DNA from: Nostoc sp. NMS7 | GTDB taxonomy: Bacteria; Cyanobacteriota; Cyanobacteriia; Cyanobacteriales; Nostocaceae | NCBI RefSeq assembly: GCF_017115085.1 | Contig: NZ_JABXKJ010000211.1 | Location: 1 to 52,730 of the forward strand | Direction: 5' to 3' | Length of the DNA: 52,730 nt | Translations under genes and position numbers: made by a program | The notes under the pieces: generated by a model | The model's input: only the letters and a program-made list of their open reading frames with translations | Databases searched by the model: none | What the model was told of the DNA's origin: nothing | In this document: in pieces, positions 32,078 through 41,524 of the stretch | How positions within the stretch are numbered: position 1 is the first letter of the stretch | How the letters are laid out: each line of letters begins with the position of its first letter

Positions 32078-32090
32078 TAGCCAGTGGCTA
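32078..32090. promoter_or_regulatory. Operator-like dyad TAGCCAGTGGCTA
   Basis: Six-base half-sites TAGCCA and TGGCTA around one central base, 44 bases upstream of the ribbon-helix-helix start; same half-sites as 32160-32179. Confidence 0.6.
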
Positions 32091-32157
32091 TAAATAAGGC
32101 TAAACCCCTTTGTCTAGACATATCAATGTTTTTGGCTAGATATTTCTCGCTATTTGC

Positions 32158-32186
32158 TTGACAGTGGCTAGCCACTGTCTTACACT
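32158..32186 (+). promoter_or_regulatory. Sigma70-type promoter with 20-bp palindromic operator
   Basis: TTGACA (32158-32163), 17-base spacer, TACACT (32181-32186). The perfect palindrome GACAGTGGCTAGCCACTGTC (32160-32179) overlaps the -35 element and the whole spacer. It reads towards the SWIM and ATPase genes. Confidence 0.75.
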
Positions 32187-32277
32187 AAATATAGACACCA
32201 AAAAGCGATCGCCCTGCCTGGAAAGTTGTGCGATCGCTTTTTGAAACACTCACCACAAAGATGGAGTTGATTTGATT

Positions 32278-32889
32278 ATGACCCATGCGACTTACCCTAA
32301 GCAAGCACTCTCTGCTAATGACGTAACCTTCACCGACATTGACGGCTTCTACAACTTTGAAGCACAAGCCAACGGTCAAACGATTGCTGAACTTTCCCAC
32401 GATGCTTTCAACTCTTTAAACGCTTGGTACGTGTCTGTTTCTGGAATTGAGGTTTATCGCACCAGTCTTTATTGCCAAGCGACTGATTGGGTGAAGTCAC
32501 AGTATATTGCAGGCACATTATCCAAGCATAATCATTGCCAAGTTCAGGCATTGACAACACGAGAAGAACGAGCCGCAACGATTGAAGTATTAGAACAGCA
32601 TGGGGATGAGTTTGTCGTCCACAACTGTGAGAATGACCACTATTATGTGGTGCGTCCTAATTACCCCGAATTTAAAGGACGCTGTGAGTGTGCTGATTGT
32701 CACTACCGAGGGGTCAAGTGTAAACACCAAATAGCTGTAGAGAATTTCTTAGAGGAAACGTTTCCCACTGTTGCACGCTTCGTAGATGACTTACTAGATA
32801 AACCCTTTGACGAACTTAGCAGTGAGGAATGGGAGCGGTTGAAGAATAAGAGCGCAACAAGCGATCGCATGGAACTGCTAGCAGCATAA
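32278..32889 (+). CDS. SWIM zinc-finger protein
   Basis: 203 residues from ATG at 32278. The C-terminal part has the SWIM signature C-x-C-x(n)-C-x-H: C136 and C138 (GRCECADC) and C148-K-H150 (GVKCKH). An alpha/beta N-terminus precedes it. SWIM proteins bind DNA or proteins and accompany recombinases. It lies 51 bases before the Sak4-like ATPase and shares the operator-controlled promoter at 32158, so both are probably early recombination genes. Confidence 0.75.
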   Translation: MTHATYPKQALSANDVTFTDIDGFYNFEAQANGQTIAELSHDAFNSLNAWYVSVSGIEVYRTSLYCQATDWVKSQYIAGTLSKHNHCQVQALTTREERAATIEVLEQHGDEFVVHNCENDHYYVVRPNYPEFKGRCECADCHYRGVKCKHQIAVENFLEETFPTVARFVDDLLDKPFDELSSEEWERLKNKSATSDRMELLAA

Positions 32890-32940
32890 AACAAAAGTCA
32901 ACGGGTGGGCGGTGTCCCACCCAAAAATATTGGAGGAAAA

Positions 32941-33960
32941 ATGTTTAAACCAGCAACCAAATCAAATTTAAAGATCCGCCTTGCCCTGAGTGGTTCAGCA
33001 GGCGCGGGTAAAACCTATTCCGCCTTAGCAATTGCTTCAGATATCAGTCAGAAGATAGCAGTTATCGACACTGAGCGAGGCTCTGCAAGTCGCTACGCTG
33101 ACCTATTTCAATTTGATGTGTGTGAACTTGACAGCCATCATCCAGCTAAATACATTGAGGCAATTAAATCGGCTGAAGCGGCTGGTTACGAAGTGATTGT
33201 CATCGACTCACTAAGTCATGCTTGGTATGCCGAATTAGAGTTAGCTGGCACTAATCGGGGAGGAGGAACCAGCTTTGACGGCTGGAAAAATGTTCGTCCT
33301 TTGGAGCGAAAATTACTAGATGCTATTGTGAGTTCCCGATGCCACATCATTGCTACGATGCGGAGCAAGACTGAGTGGGATACCACACAAAGGGATTCTA
33401 ACGGCAAGATGAAACCAACGAAAATTGGTACTGCTCCCATTCAAACTTCGGGGATTGAGTACGAATTTGACATTGCCGGTGAACTCTCTGCTGAACACAT
33501 ACTCTACATCAGTAAATCTCGTTGCCCAGAATTGCAAGATACCAGTTGGCTAAAACCAGGATTAGAGTTGGCGCAAGCTCTTAAGAATTGGATGAGTACT
33601 GCGCCCGTTACGCAATCAGGCGCCCCAACTGTGGCAGCAGTACACCCGCAAGACTTACGAGTTAAGCAAATACGCACCTTGCTTGACTACCCTGTTGATT
33701 TGGTCAAGGAATGGTTAAGTTTTCAGGATGCCAAGTTTCCCAGTCAGCTTGAACCACATATAGTTGACGAACTTATAAAAACTATGTGTTTAGCTTGGGC
33801 TGCTGATAAAATCGACCATCCTAATCATGCTGAAAATTCTTTTAAAAAGCACGTAAGTAGCGCGATTAGTCCAGAATTTGAGGAGCTAGCGGCGATTAAG
33901 CAGTGGATGCAGCATATCCAATCAGCAAATGTACAAAACGTACCAGTGCATTCTGCTTAA
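32941..33960 (+). CDS. AAA (Sak4/RecA-like) ATPase
   Basis: 339 residues from ATG at 32941, with GGAGGA seven bases before it. RLALSGSAGAGKTYSAL is Walker A (residues 18-25), AVIDTERGSA follows, Walker B is EVIVIDSLSH (about 84-92), and further AAA_24 motifs are IIATMRSKTEW and GIEYEFDIAGEL. This is the Sak4-like single-strand annealing ATPase family of phages and plasmids. The C-terminal 130 residues are helical and unassigned. It probably acts with a single-strand-binding partner, not seen here, in phage recombination or replication. Confidence 0.82.
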   Translation: MFKPATKSNLKIRLALSGSAGAGKTYSALAIASDISQKIAVIDTERGSASRYADLFQFDVCELDSHHPAKYIEAIKSAEAAGYEVIVIDSLSHAWYAELELAGTNRGGGTSFDGWKNVRPLERKLLDAIVSSRCHIIATMRSKTEWDTTQRDSNGKMKPTKIGTAPIQTSGIEYEFDIAGELSAEHILYISKSRCPELQDTSWLKPGLELAQALKNWMSTAPVTQSGAPTVAAVHPQDLRVKQIRTLLDYPVDLVKEWLSFQDAKFPSQLEPHIVDELIKTMCLAWAADKIDHPNHAENSFKKHVSSAISPEFEELAAIKQWMQHIQSANVQNVPVHSA

Positions 33961-34017
33961 GTTATTCACCTAGAGGCGCAATAATGCGTCTCTTTCTTAT
34001 TTTGTAGAGGAGAATAA

Positions 34018-34314
34018 ATGAAAATTCCTAACAGTTGGGAACTGCCCAAATATCATTTTGGACAACGGGTAAAACAAGGCGAAATCACCGGATTAGAATA
34101 TCATCCCCCTGGTACACAGAGAGCCTATGAACTGGGCGAAGGCTGGAGTTACACCGTTTTAGTGGATGAATACTCTGATTATATTGAGATTTACAAAGAA
34201 CGCCAGATTGAAGTGGCAACACAAGAGTCACGCAAGGAAGTTCAAGAATTAATTGACCAACATCTAATCAGAATAGCCGCACTTACTGAACAGTTAAACG
34301 AGGGTCAGGAGTAA
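34018..34314 (+). CDS. Small hypothetical protein
   Basis: 98 residues with a good ribosome site (GGAG). The N-terminal half is an SH3-like barrel (FGQRVKQGEITGLEYHPPG, GWSYTVLVDEYSDYIEI) typical of short proteins in the recombination regions of cyanobacterial plasmids and phages; the tail is helical. Its stop overlaps the ATG of the next gene by one base. Confidence 0.6.
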   Translation: MKIPNSWELPKYHFGQRVKQGEITGLEYHPPGTQRAYELGEGWSYTVLVDEYSDYIEIYKERQIEVATQESRKEVQELIDQHLIRIAALTEQLNEGQE

Positions 34315-34538
34315 TGGATTTAGAATCGATTAGGGGAATTCGCCACGGCTTGCAAGATTCTCGCCGTGATGGGTTAACAGAGTTTTTTCACGAATTCATG
34401 CTTGTCTTACTCTCCGAAGGTTATAGCTTTGAAGACTTGTTACACGCTATTGCTAACTGGGCAAGTGAGCAACCAAGGCTTGAAGAGGTTGTGGGGCATC
34501 TGGAGAAGGCCACGGATGAAATTCACGAGAAAAATTAG
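34314..34538 (+). CDS. Small helical hypothetical protein
   Basis: 74 residues (GIRHGLQDSRRDGLTEFFHE, FEDLLHAIANWASEQP). Last gene of the SWIM-ATPase unit; terminator 21 bases after its stop. Function unknown. Confidence 0.6.
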   Translation: MDLESIRGIRHGLQDSRRDGLTEFFHEFMLVLLSEGYSFEDLLHAIANWASEQPRLEEVVGHLEKATDEIHEKN

Positions 34539-34559
34539 ATACAATACTTAACTTATTTG

Positions 34560-34588
34560 AACACCGCTTAATGAGCGGTGTTTTTTTG
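34560..34588 (+). terminator. Rho-independent terminator
   Basis: ACACCGCT-TAATG-AGCGGTGT followed by seven T. It ends the unit running from the promoter at 32158. Confidence 0.9.
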
Positions 34589-34790
34589 TAACTAGCTTTC
34601 TTGAGGCGGGGAAATAGATGTTTGGTGTAGGTGCGATGCCCTTCTGTGCGCGAACGGCATCGCAAGTAATCAGTGTCTTTACCGTTATTAATCCTTTGTG
34701 TAATAGATTACAACGTAATTGGCAGAGATGGCGGGTCGCTCCCGCCTTGCTTATATTTCTGCCGTGTTGTTTTCTGCCAAAAAAATCTCA

Positions 34791-35309
34791 ATGAAAATTC
34801 ATGCATTTGCAATCGCAGGTCTTTTATCCTGCTTAATTACGGCTTGCAATAACAACTCAAAAGAGTTAAGTCAAGCCGTAAAATCATTACAGCAAGTCGA
34901 TTCAGCCGCTAGTGTGGGGACTAATATCGGCAACTATGCCACTCAGGTTATATCCGCAAAAACTGAAGTAGACACCTATCTACTAAAGGACAAGGATTCA
35001 GAAACAGCTAAAAAACTTAGCAAAGTATTAAATAGCCACTTAGCTGCTGTTGATTGGTGGAGATGCGATCTCTCGCAAGCAGAGTCTTTCTTGAAGGATG
35101 AGTATGACGTTGCCTCCGAATGCCGTGATGCTATCTTGCCAAGGATTTTTGAGTTATCACCCGACATTAAAAAGGAAGCGGAACAGGCGATCGCTACTAA
35201 ACCGATGCGTCACAAAAGCGATTCTCTTGATAAGTCAGCAATGTTGCAGATGATTTGGCAGGAAACCTCCAGCGATACTAAATCATTATTTAAAGATACT
35301 AATCAATAA
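34791..35309 (+). CDS. Lipoprotein, possible superinfection-exclusion or surface protein
   Basis: 172 residues from ATG at 34791. MKIHAFAIAGLLSCLITAC is a lipoprotein signal with the lipobox ITAC; the lipidated Cys is about residue 19. The mature protein is helical with charged repeats (LSQAVKSLQQVDSAA, IKKEAEQAIATK). It starts after a terminator and just before the tape measure. Prophage lipoproteins of this size often block receptor or DNA entry of related phages, but this role is inferred. Confidence 0.72.
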   Translation: MKIHAFAIAGLLSCLITACNNNSKELSQAVKSLQQVDSAASVGTNIGNYATQVISAKTEVDTYLLKDKDSETAKKLSKVLNSHLAAVDWWRCDLSQAESFLKDEYDVASECRDAILPRIFELSPDIKKEAEQAIATKPMRHKSDSLDKSAMLQMIWQETSSDTKSLFKDTNQ

Positions 35310-35402
35310 CAAATAGGGCGATCGCTATTCAATCGCCCATTTTGCTAATACACTGGGGTTGTAGCACTCAGGATGTATTAATTATATCCTGGGAGCCTCG
35401 CT

Positions 35403-38400
35403 GTGGCAGCAATTTCACCATTGGTGTTGATTTTCCAAGCGATCGACCAAGCGTCGCCTGTAGTCAAGAACATTATCTCTGGACTAAAAGAGAATGTTGG
35501 CGTTGTTGGTGCTTTAAGTCTTGCTTATAACGAAACTAAAAAAGCAATTACAGACTTTGCCGCCCAAGGTCAACAAGCTTATCAGTTACTAATTGGTCAA
35601 AACGTAGAGCTACAAGGACAGCTAATTGCTACACAAGCATCCTTAGCGGCTACGAATAAAGTCATCTCAGATGGTTTTGAGGTTAAAGACCCGACCAAAG
35701 CAATTCAGGCATTAACTGAACCCGTAAATCAGGCGATCGCTGATTTGAGAAAAGGGTCTTTTGATTTAGTCGGGGTTACGTCTAACGACCTCATTCCGCT
35801 ATTTCAATCAGTAGCTAATGAAAGCTCGAAAATTGGGGCAAGTCTACAGCAATCCACTGAGTTAGCCTTGGGATTTGGCGCGGCCACCCAAACTTTAAAA
35901 ATCCCCCTCCAGCAAACAAGCAACGAGTTGAAGCTAATTTTACAGGGGCAAGTTTCCAGCGAAAATAGACTGGCAAGTGCTTTAAATTTAAATAATGAAA
36001 TAGTTAACAGATGGAAATCGCAAGGTGTATTTGTTGACGAACTAAATAAAAAACTAGCAACATTTCGAGCCGGTAATGCTCTCGCCGCCCAAACAATTGA
36101 TGGGGTCGTTGCCAACGGGAGAGAATTATTTTTAGAATTTGGCAGGATTGCAGGTGAGCCATTTCTACAGCCGATTGTCACTCAATTAAATATTCTATAT
36201 ACGTTGGTAAAAAACAACCGAGAAACAATAATCGGCGTAATTTCAGGAATTAGTAGCTTTTTCTTAGAAATTGGTACAAGGATTCAGGAAATAGCCACAA
36301 TATTACAACCAATTATAGAAAAATTAGCCCAAGCGATAGGGAATGAGTTAAATGCTAATTTGATTGCTACTGAGAATGCAACTAGAGCGATCGCAGACCT
36401 GCTAGTTTCTTTAGTTCAGCTAACCGCTCCAGTACTCGATTTAATAGCTAGTATCGCCCTAGAACTGTCAAAGATTTCCAACTCTCCCTTTGGTCAAATC
36501 CTGATAGAGACTGGCCTTTTATTAGGGGTTCTGAGCTTGTTGCAGCCCGCAATTGTTGGGCTAGGCATAAATCTTATTAGCGTCATTTCTCAAATCATCA
36601 TATTTGGTGAGTCTGCTGGCGCTGCCTACACTGCGATTGGTGGATTTGAAGTAGTAATTAATACTTTGGCTTTGGGCGGACTTCCAGCACTTCAGGCTGG
36701 GATTGCAGCAGCAATCCCAGAATTAGCAACGTTTGGAGTTGCGGCTACAGCTGCGCTAGCTCCACTTTTACCCTTGATTGCTTTAGGGGGATTAATTGTA
36801 CTTACTCTTGAAGTCAAGGGAAGGAAGGATTTAGAGGACGGCAATGAAGAACTTGAGGAATATAGAAAACAAATAGATGCCCAAGGCGAACAGACTTTGG
36901 ATTTAGCCAAAAAATTGAAAGTATTAGCTGATTCTAGAATTGCTAATGGTAGCCTTGATGCAGAAGAAGAGGCACAGTCCAAAAGATTGGAGTCCCTACA
37001 GCAGAATGAGGTTCAATCAATTCAAGATAAAATTAAAAGCATTAAAGAATTACAGAATCTCAGCCCAGAACAAGAAGCGACGCGAAAAATTGAAATTGAA
37101 GACCTAGAGAATCAGATCAAGTTGTTACAAAAATACTCTGAAGGTACGAAGTTGCAACCTAAGGACTTACAAGTATTAGGCAATGAATATCAGCAATTGG
37201 GGAATAAAGTTAATGAGGCGCTGGCTAAATTCAACCACCCGGCGACTGACGCGGAATTCAAGCAAGCAGCTAAGGATGTAGTCGATTATACTCAACAACA
37301 GTTGAAGGCTGGGGATATCAGCCAACAGCAAGCTGAGGCGAGGCTGGCCATTGTGCGGGACGACACCAGGATAACACTCGACTTACAAAAAAGTACTGAT
37401 GATGCGATAGTCAAGTCCCGTGAAGACTCGCTTAATCGCTTGAATGAATTAGCTAAAGTTAGTCAGCAAAAGATTAAGGCTCAAATTGACGATGAGGTAA
37501 TAGGGAATTTTGAGGGACAGCAAAAAATTCTGGAGTCTAAGGAGCGCCAGTTACAGTTAGAAATTGAGTTAATTAAGTCGGCCATACAAAAAGAAGATGC
37601 TCTGCGTGTTGCTCAGGTAAATACTGAAGTTGACCGCATTAACAAAGAAATTGCTGCAAGCCAAGCTAGGCTAACAGCCAATCCAGGTAATACAGCAGAC
37701 GATAAACAGAAAGCTAGGCTAGAGCAAGCCAATCTAGAACGGCTGCAATCACAAAAAAATGCGGCTCAGGCATCACTCAATATTCAGTCAGAATCCGAAG
37801 TTAAACGCAAGTCTCAGCTAGAGCAAAATGAAGGAGAATTATCTTCCGTTCAATCTGAATCAAGAAAAAATCGTAGGGCTGAGGCACTAAAAGAATATGA
37901 TGAACAACAACAAATTCTTGACTCCCAAAACGCCCAGCGACTGATAACCGAGCAAGAATACAATGCCCGATCGCTCACCATCACCAAAGCCAAAGGTGAG
38001 GCTGAAATCAAGCAATTAGAGGAAGAAAGGGCAAAATTACCTAAGAGTGACAAGGAAGGACTTGAGGCGATCGCCGCGAAAGAGGCACAAATCCGCCAAA
38101 AAATTGCTGCCTCTACAGAGAAATTTGAGGAGGAAAAATCAAAGGTGCGGATTGCATTAGTTGATACCGAACAGAAGGAATTAGCCGCCAAATTAGCCCA
38201 GAGTGAGGTATCACAACAGCAATTTAACCAACAGTCCCTAGCACTGACGAAACAACGGTTGCAGGCTGAACTTGACGAAGTGAACCGTCAACGGGCAAAA
38301 GCGGTGAAAACGGGGGATACTCAGAGGCTTAATGAGTTAAATGCGACTGAGGCAGATATACGTAAGCGTGGGGCTGATGCTGTTGAGAAATTTGATGAGG

Positions 38401-40073
38401 ATAAGTCAAAGGCTAGGATCGCTCTTCTTGACAATGAACAGAAGGAATTAGCGGCTTCATTGGCTGAAGGTATCGTGTCTCAACAGCAATACAACCAGCA
38501 GTCCCTATTGCTGACTCAGCAACGTTTACAGGCTGAACTTGACGAAGTGCAACGCCAACGAGTCAAAGCTGTGAAGGCGGGAGATGCCCAGAGGCTTGAT
38601 GAACTTAATGCACAAGAGGCGGATATACGTAAGCGCGGGGTTGATGCGATCGCTCAAAACCAAGAACAGCAAGTTGCACTTATTGACCAAGCACAGAAGA
38701 AAGCGACTGATATTGTTAGTCAATCTGAGAGCGATCGCTTAGTCGAAATTGACAAACTAGAAGCCACTCAAACTATCCACAAAGTTGAAGCGGAGAAATT
38801 ACGAACGGATGCGGCTGGCGATCGCATTAAAAAGGAATTAGCACTTGAGAAAGATAGACTTGCCCAACTTGAGGCACTACCACCATTTAGCGACCCTGCC
38901 AAGGAAGAACAGCGTCAGGGTCAAATTAGGGCATCACGACTGAAAACTTCTCAAATAACTAAGTCACTAATTGATAACGAAGTTCAACAACGAGAAGCGG
39001 CGTTTAGGGTTGTCGAAGACAAACTCAATAAAGAAATTCAGCAGATTCAAAATAATGCTACTGCTGAAAACCAAGCGCTGGAGAAGCAAGAGCAATTACA
39101 AAAGTTTATCAGCAGTACCCTTGAGAATCAAATCAAGTTACTGGAAGCGAAGAAAAATTTAGTTTCTTCAGTGGCTGGGTTCTATGAAGGGGAACTCAAT
39201 GTATTAAAAGAAACCACCAAGAATCAACGGGAACAGGCGCGACTTGCGGAGACGGCGGCGGAAAATCGTCTCAATTCAGCGCGGGCATCATTTGAGATTG
39301 AGAAGGAGATCACTAAGGAGAAGCAGGAACAGCAACAGATTGACTTGGCTATGAAAGAATTGGAACTACAAGGTGAGCAGTCTGATGCGGCTTCAGCCAC
39401 ATTAAAGGCGCAGAAAGAACAGAAAAAAGTGGAGGCGAAATTTGGGGTGACTCAAGAGGAAAAGGATACAGCTGCACTAGATGTTAAATCAGCAGTGGAC
39501 AAGGAGTTGAGGTTGCAGTTTAAAGGTTTGCTTTTGGGACAAGAGAAGACACTTGTTACTACCCAAGGACAACAAGAATTGGACAATTTGGGACGCACTC
39601 AGCAATTACAGGATGACCAAAACCGCCTTGGATTGGCCAATGCTAGGGTGAGCAAGGGACGAGGGAGAAGGGAGTTAAGGAGTTTAAGAGAAGATATATT
39701 AAAACGGGGTGGGGTGACTTCGACCAGGGATTATGCCAAAAATGTAAATTTCAATGCATTGGGGGGCGGCAGCGCAATATCCTCTCAGTTGGCAGAGTTG
39801 CAAGCGATGATACAAGGGGTACTGTCAACTGGAGCGATACCACAGATACCACAATCCACTCAAAGATTAATCACTGGGACGCAAGCTGCTTCGCCAATTC
39901 AAGTAAAATCTAGTGATGTGCAGGCAGCTACTCAAAAGACGGTGGGAGCAGTAAATATTACCCTTAACAATCAATTTACTGGAGATGATGCTACCAACGG
40001 GAAAGCTGCTAACAAAGTGACTCAAGATGTCCGAAAACAGCTTTATGATTTAGGGGTGTTACTGACAAGATAA
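35403..40073 (+). CDS. Tail tape measure protein
   Basis: 1556 residues, GTG start at 35403. The N-terminal 60 residues (LVLIFQAIDQASPVVKNI) and the hydrophobic region at about 375-480 are typical of tape measure proteins; the long middle is Gln/Glu/Lys coiled coil. Residues about 830-1060 hold three tandem repeats of roughly 80 residues (each with QQ-x-(F/Y)NQQS, LQAELDEV, QRA/VKAVK and AD-IRKRG). Tape measure length sets tail length; at about 0.15 nm per residue this predicts a tail near 230 nm. It reads rightwards while the tube gene reads leftwards, which is unusual. Confidence 0.85.
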   Translation: MAAISPLVLIFQAIDQASPVVKNIISGLKENVGVVGALSLAYNETKKAITDFAAQGQQAYQLLIGQNVELQGQLIATQASLAATNKVISDGFEVKDPTKAIQALTEPVNQAIADLRKGSFDLVGVTSNDLIPLFQSVANESSKIGASLQQSTELALGFGAATQTLKIPLQQTSNELKLILQGQVSSENRLASALNLNNEIVNRWKSQGVFVDELNKKLATFRAGNALAAQTIDGVVANGRELFLEFGRIAGEPFLQPIVTQLNILYTLVKNNRETIIGVISGISSFFLEIGTRIQEIATILQPIIEKLAQAIGNELNANLIATENATRAIADLLVSLVQLTAPVLDLIASIALELSKISNSPFGQILIETGLLLGVLSLLQPAIVGLGINLISVISQIIIFGESAGAAYTAIGGFEVVINTLALGGLPALQAGIAAAIPELATFGVAATAALAPLLPLIALGGLIVLTLEVKGRKDLEDGNEELEEYRKQIDAQGEQTLDLAKKLKVLADSRIANGSLDAEEEAQSKRLESLQQNEVQSIQDKIKSIKELQNLSPEQEATRKIEIEDLENQIKLLQKYSEGTKLQPKDLQVLGNEYQQLGNKVNEALAKFNHPATDAEFKQAAKDVVDYTQQQLKAGDISQQQAEARLAIVRDDTRITLDLQKSTDDAIVKSREDSLNRLNELAKVSQQKIKAQIDDEVIGNFEGQQKILESKERQLQLEIELIKSAIQKEDALRVAQVNTEVDRINKEIAASQARLTANPGNTADDKQKARLEQANLERLQSQKNAAQASLNIQSESEVKRKSQLEQNEGELSSVQSESRKNRRAEALKEYDEQQQILDSQNAQRLITEQEYNARSLTITKAKGEAEIKQLEEERAKLPKSDKEGLEAIAAKEAQIRQKIAASTEKFEEEKSKVRIALVDTEQKELAAKLAQSEVSQQQFNQQSLALTKQRLQAELDEVNRQRAKAVKTGDTQRLNELNATEADIRKRGADAVEKFDEDKSKARIALLDNEQKELAASLAEGIVSQQQYNQQSLLLTQQRLQAELDEVQRQRVKAVKAGDAQRLDELNAQEADIRKRGVDAIAQNQEQQVALIDQAQKKATDIVSQSESDRLVEIDKLEATQTIHKVEAEKLRTDAAGDRIKKELALEKDRLAQLEALPPFSDPAKEEQRQGQIRASRLKTSQITKSLIDNEVQQREAAFRVVEDKLNKEIQQIQNNATAENQALEKQEQLQKFISSTLENQIKLLEAKKNLVSSVAGFYEGELNVLKETTKNQREQARLAETAAENRLNSARASFEIEKEITKEKQEQQQIDLAMKELELQGEQSDAASATLKAQKEQKKVEAKFGVTQEEKDTAALDVKSAVDKELRLQFKGLLLGQEKTLVTTQGQQELDNLGRTQQLQDDQNRLGLANARVSKGRGRRELRSLREDILKRGGVTSTRDYAKNVNFNALGGGSAISSQLAELQAMIQGVLSTGAIPQIPQSTQRLITGTQAASPIQVKSSDVQAATQKTVGAVNITLNNQFTGDDATNGKAANKVTQDVRKQLYDLGVLLTR

Positions 40074-40077
40074 TTTC

Positions 40078-40584
40078 ATGTTACAACCGATAAAATTAAT
40101 AGAAAGAATTGAAGTTAAATCACTTAAAACGCTCTGCCAAGAATTAGAAATTACAGAGTTCTTTGTGGACAAAGAGGGCAATAGTTGGGGATTCCAAGGT
40201 AAAAATGTCATGGCAGTCCCCTTGTTGCCAATATGTACAATAAGGGTAGAGTGGGATGAGAGTTATTCCACGGGCTACCCTTTTGAAATGCCAGAGATTT
40301 ACGTTAGAAGTGTAGATGTTCCTTGGAATTACAAGGAAGTTTGGGATAAACCCTATGCTTTAAAAAAGATTTGTGTGCGTACCGATGTTTACCCTTTAGC
40401 TTGGGTCTATTGGTGGGTTTATTTTCGGGTAGAAGCAAGTTTAGCTTTGTTTATGCGAACATTTGTTTATTTATTAGAGATTTGGGGTATGGCTCAAATT
40501 AATTCAGGGGAGTTGGTAGGGTGGTATAACATTAAGTTTTTGCGGTGGCTAAAAGGTAAACCCAAAAGCGATCGCCACATATAA
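40078..40584 (+). CDS. Hypothetical tail-region protein
   Basis: 168 residues, 4 bases after the tape measure gene. Aromatic-rich (WVYWWVYFRVEASLALFMR) with a possible membrane-active or hydrophobic core segment near 118-140. No family recognised; position suggests a tail or tail-tip role. Confidence 0.6.
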   Translation: MLQPIKLIERIEVKSLKTLCQELEITEFFVDKEGNSWGFQGKNVMAVPLLPICTIRVEWDESYSTGYPFEMPEIYVRSVDVPWNYKEVWDKPYALKKICVRTDVYPLAWVYWWVYFRVEASLALFMRTFVYLLEIWGMAQINSGELVGWYNIKFLRWLKGKPKSDRHI

Positions 40585-40588
40585 AACG

Positions 40589-40846
40589 ATGAGTAAACGC
40601 AAGAGAATTAAATTAACCATTTCCTCTCACTGGCAATCTTATGAGGCACAAGTTTTACCTAAAGGTTGTTCACCAGTTCAATTGCAAGAAACTAGGAGAG
40701 CTTTTTATGCTGGGGCTGTATCTGTTTTAGCATTGATGGCTAAATTAAGTGAAGAAGAAATTACGGAAGAAGAGGGATCGGATATTATTGAAGAATTGAT
40801 GCAGGAAAGTAGAGATTTTACCGCTCGAATTGGACGCGATCGCTAA
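40589..40846 (+). CDS. Small phage protein
   Basis: 85 residues, basic start MSKRKRIKLTIS then an acidic helical end (EEEITEEEGSDIIEELMQE). Proteins with a conserved Q-x-x-E-x-RRAFYAGA middle are frequent next to phage tail genes, but the role is unknown. ATGA-type spacing to the next gene. Confidence 0.6.
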   Translation: MSKRKRIKLTISSHWQSYEAQVLPKGCSPVQLQETRRAFYAGAVSVLALMAKLSEEEITEEEGSDIIEELMQESRDFTARIGRDR

Positions 40847-41421
40847 TGACACTACTCTCAGAAATCCAAGCCGCTCAATCTCAGCTATTACCGCCCTTCA
40901 TCAACAAACAATTGTTAGTGCGATCGCCTCTATCAGTTATCGAATTATTTAACCCCAGTCACTACAACTTATGGCAGTTCGACCCCACTAATTACGGTGA
41001 TAGCGCAGATTATGTTTACCTGCGATTATTCCCAAATTACGAGAGTGCTGATGAGGTGCAAGGGGACAGAGGATTTAAGCCAAGTTTTAACGCGACTGTG
41101 GCGCAACATACAACCACGCGTAGGATTTTTACGGCAACAGTTAAGCAACAGACGGCTTTTGTTTTTTACATTATTGAGAGGTTGGCATTGATCGCCAATA
41201 CCTCTTCTTACACCACATATACACCCATTAAAATAATTGATTTTTGCTCTCCTGAGCCAAGTGATGATCCAAACACTGCTGTCTATAATGGGGAATTGGC
41301 AACGACTAGATACGGACGGATAGATATTCAGAAGCGACCAGCGATCGTTCGGGGATTTCAGATGGATTATTGCCTATCAGAGTGGGAATTTAAGTTTAGT
41401 GAAGTGGATCTACGTCCCTAG
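40846..41421 (+). CDS. Hypothetical tail protein (distal tail candidate)
   Basis: 191 residues, beta-rich with a DYVYLRLFPNYESADE segment and DIQKRPAIVRGFQMDY near the end. Third gene after the tape measure, where distal tail or adaptor proteins usually lie. The last gene of the rightward tail unit. No motif confirms it. Confidence 0.55.
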   Translation: MTLLSEIQAAQSQLLPPFINKQLLVRSPLSVIELFNPSHYNLWQFDPTNYGDSADYVYLRLFPNYESADEVQGDRGFKPSFNATVAQHTTTRRIFTATVKQQTAFVFYIIERLALIANTSSYTTYTPIKIIDFCSPEPSDDPNTAVYNGELATTRYGRIDIQKRPAIVRGFQMDYCLSEWEFKFSEVDLRP

Positions 41422-41524
41422 CTGCTAGCTGAGATAGAATTATATCTGTTGTTGTCAAAGCACCCTAATGAATCGTAATCAATGAGTCTGCCGACATTTC
41501 TTCATCTTCGGTAGGCTCATTTTC

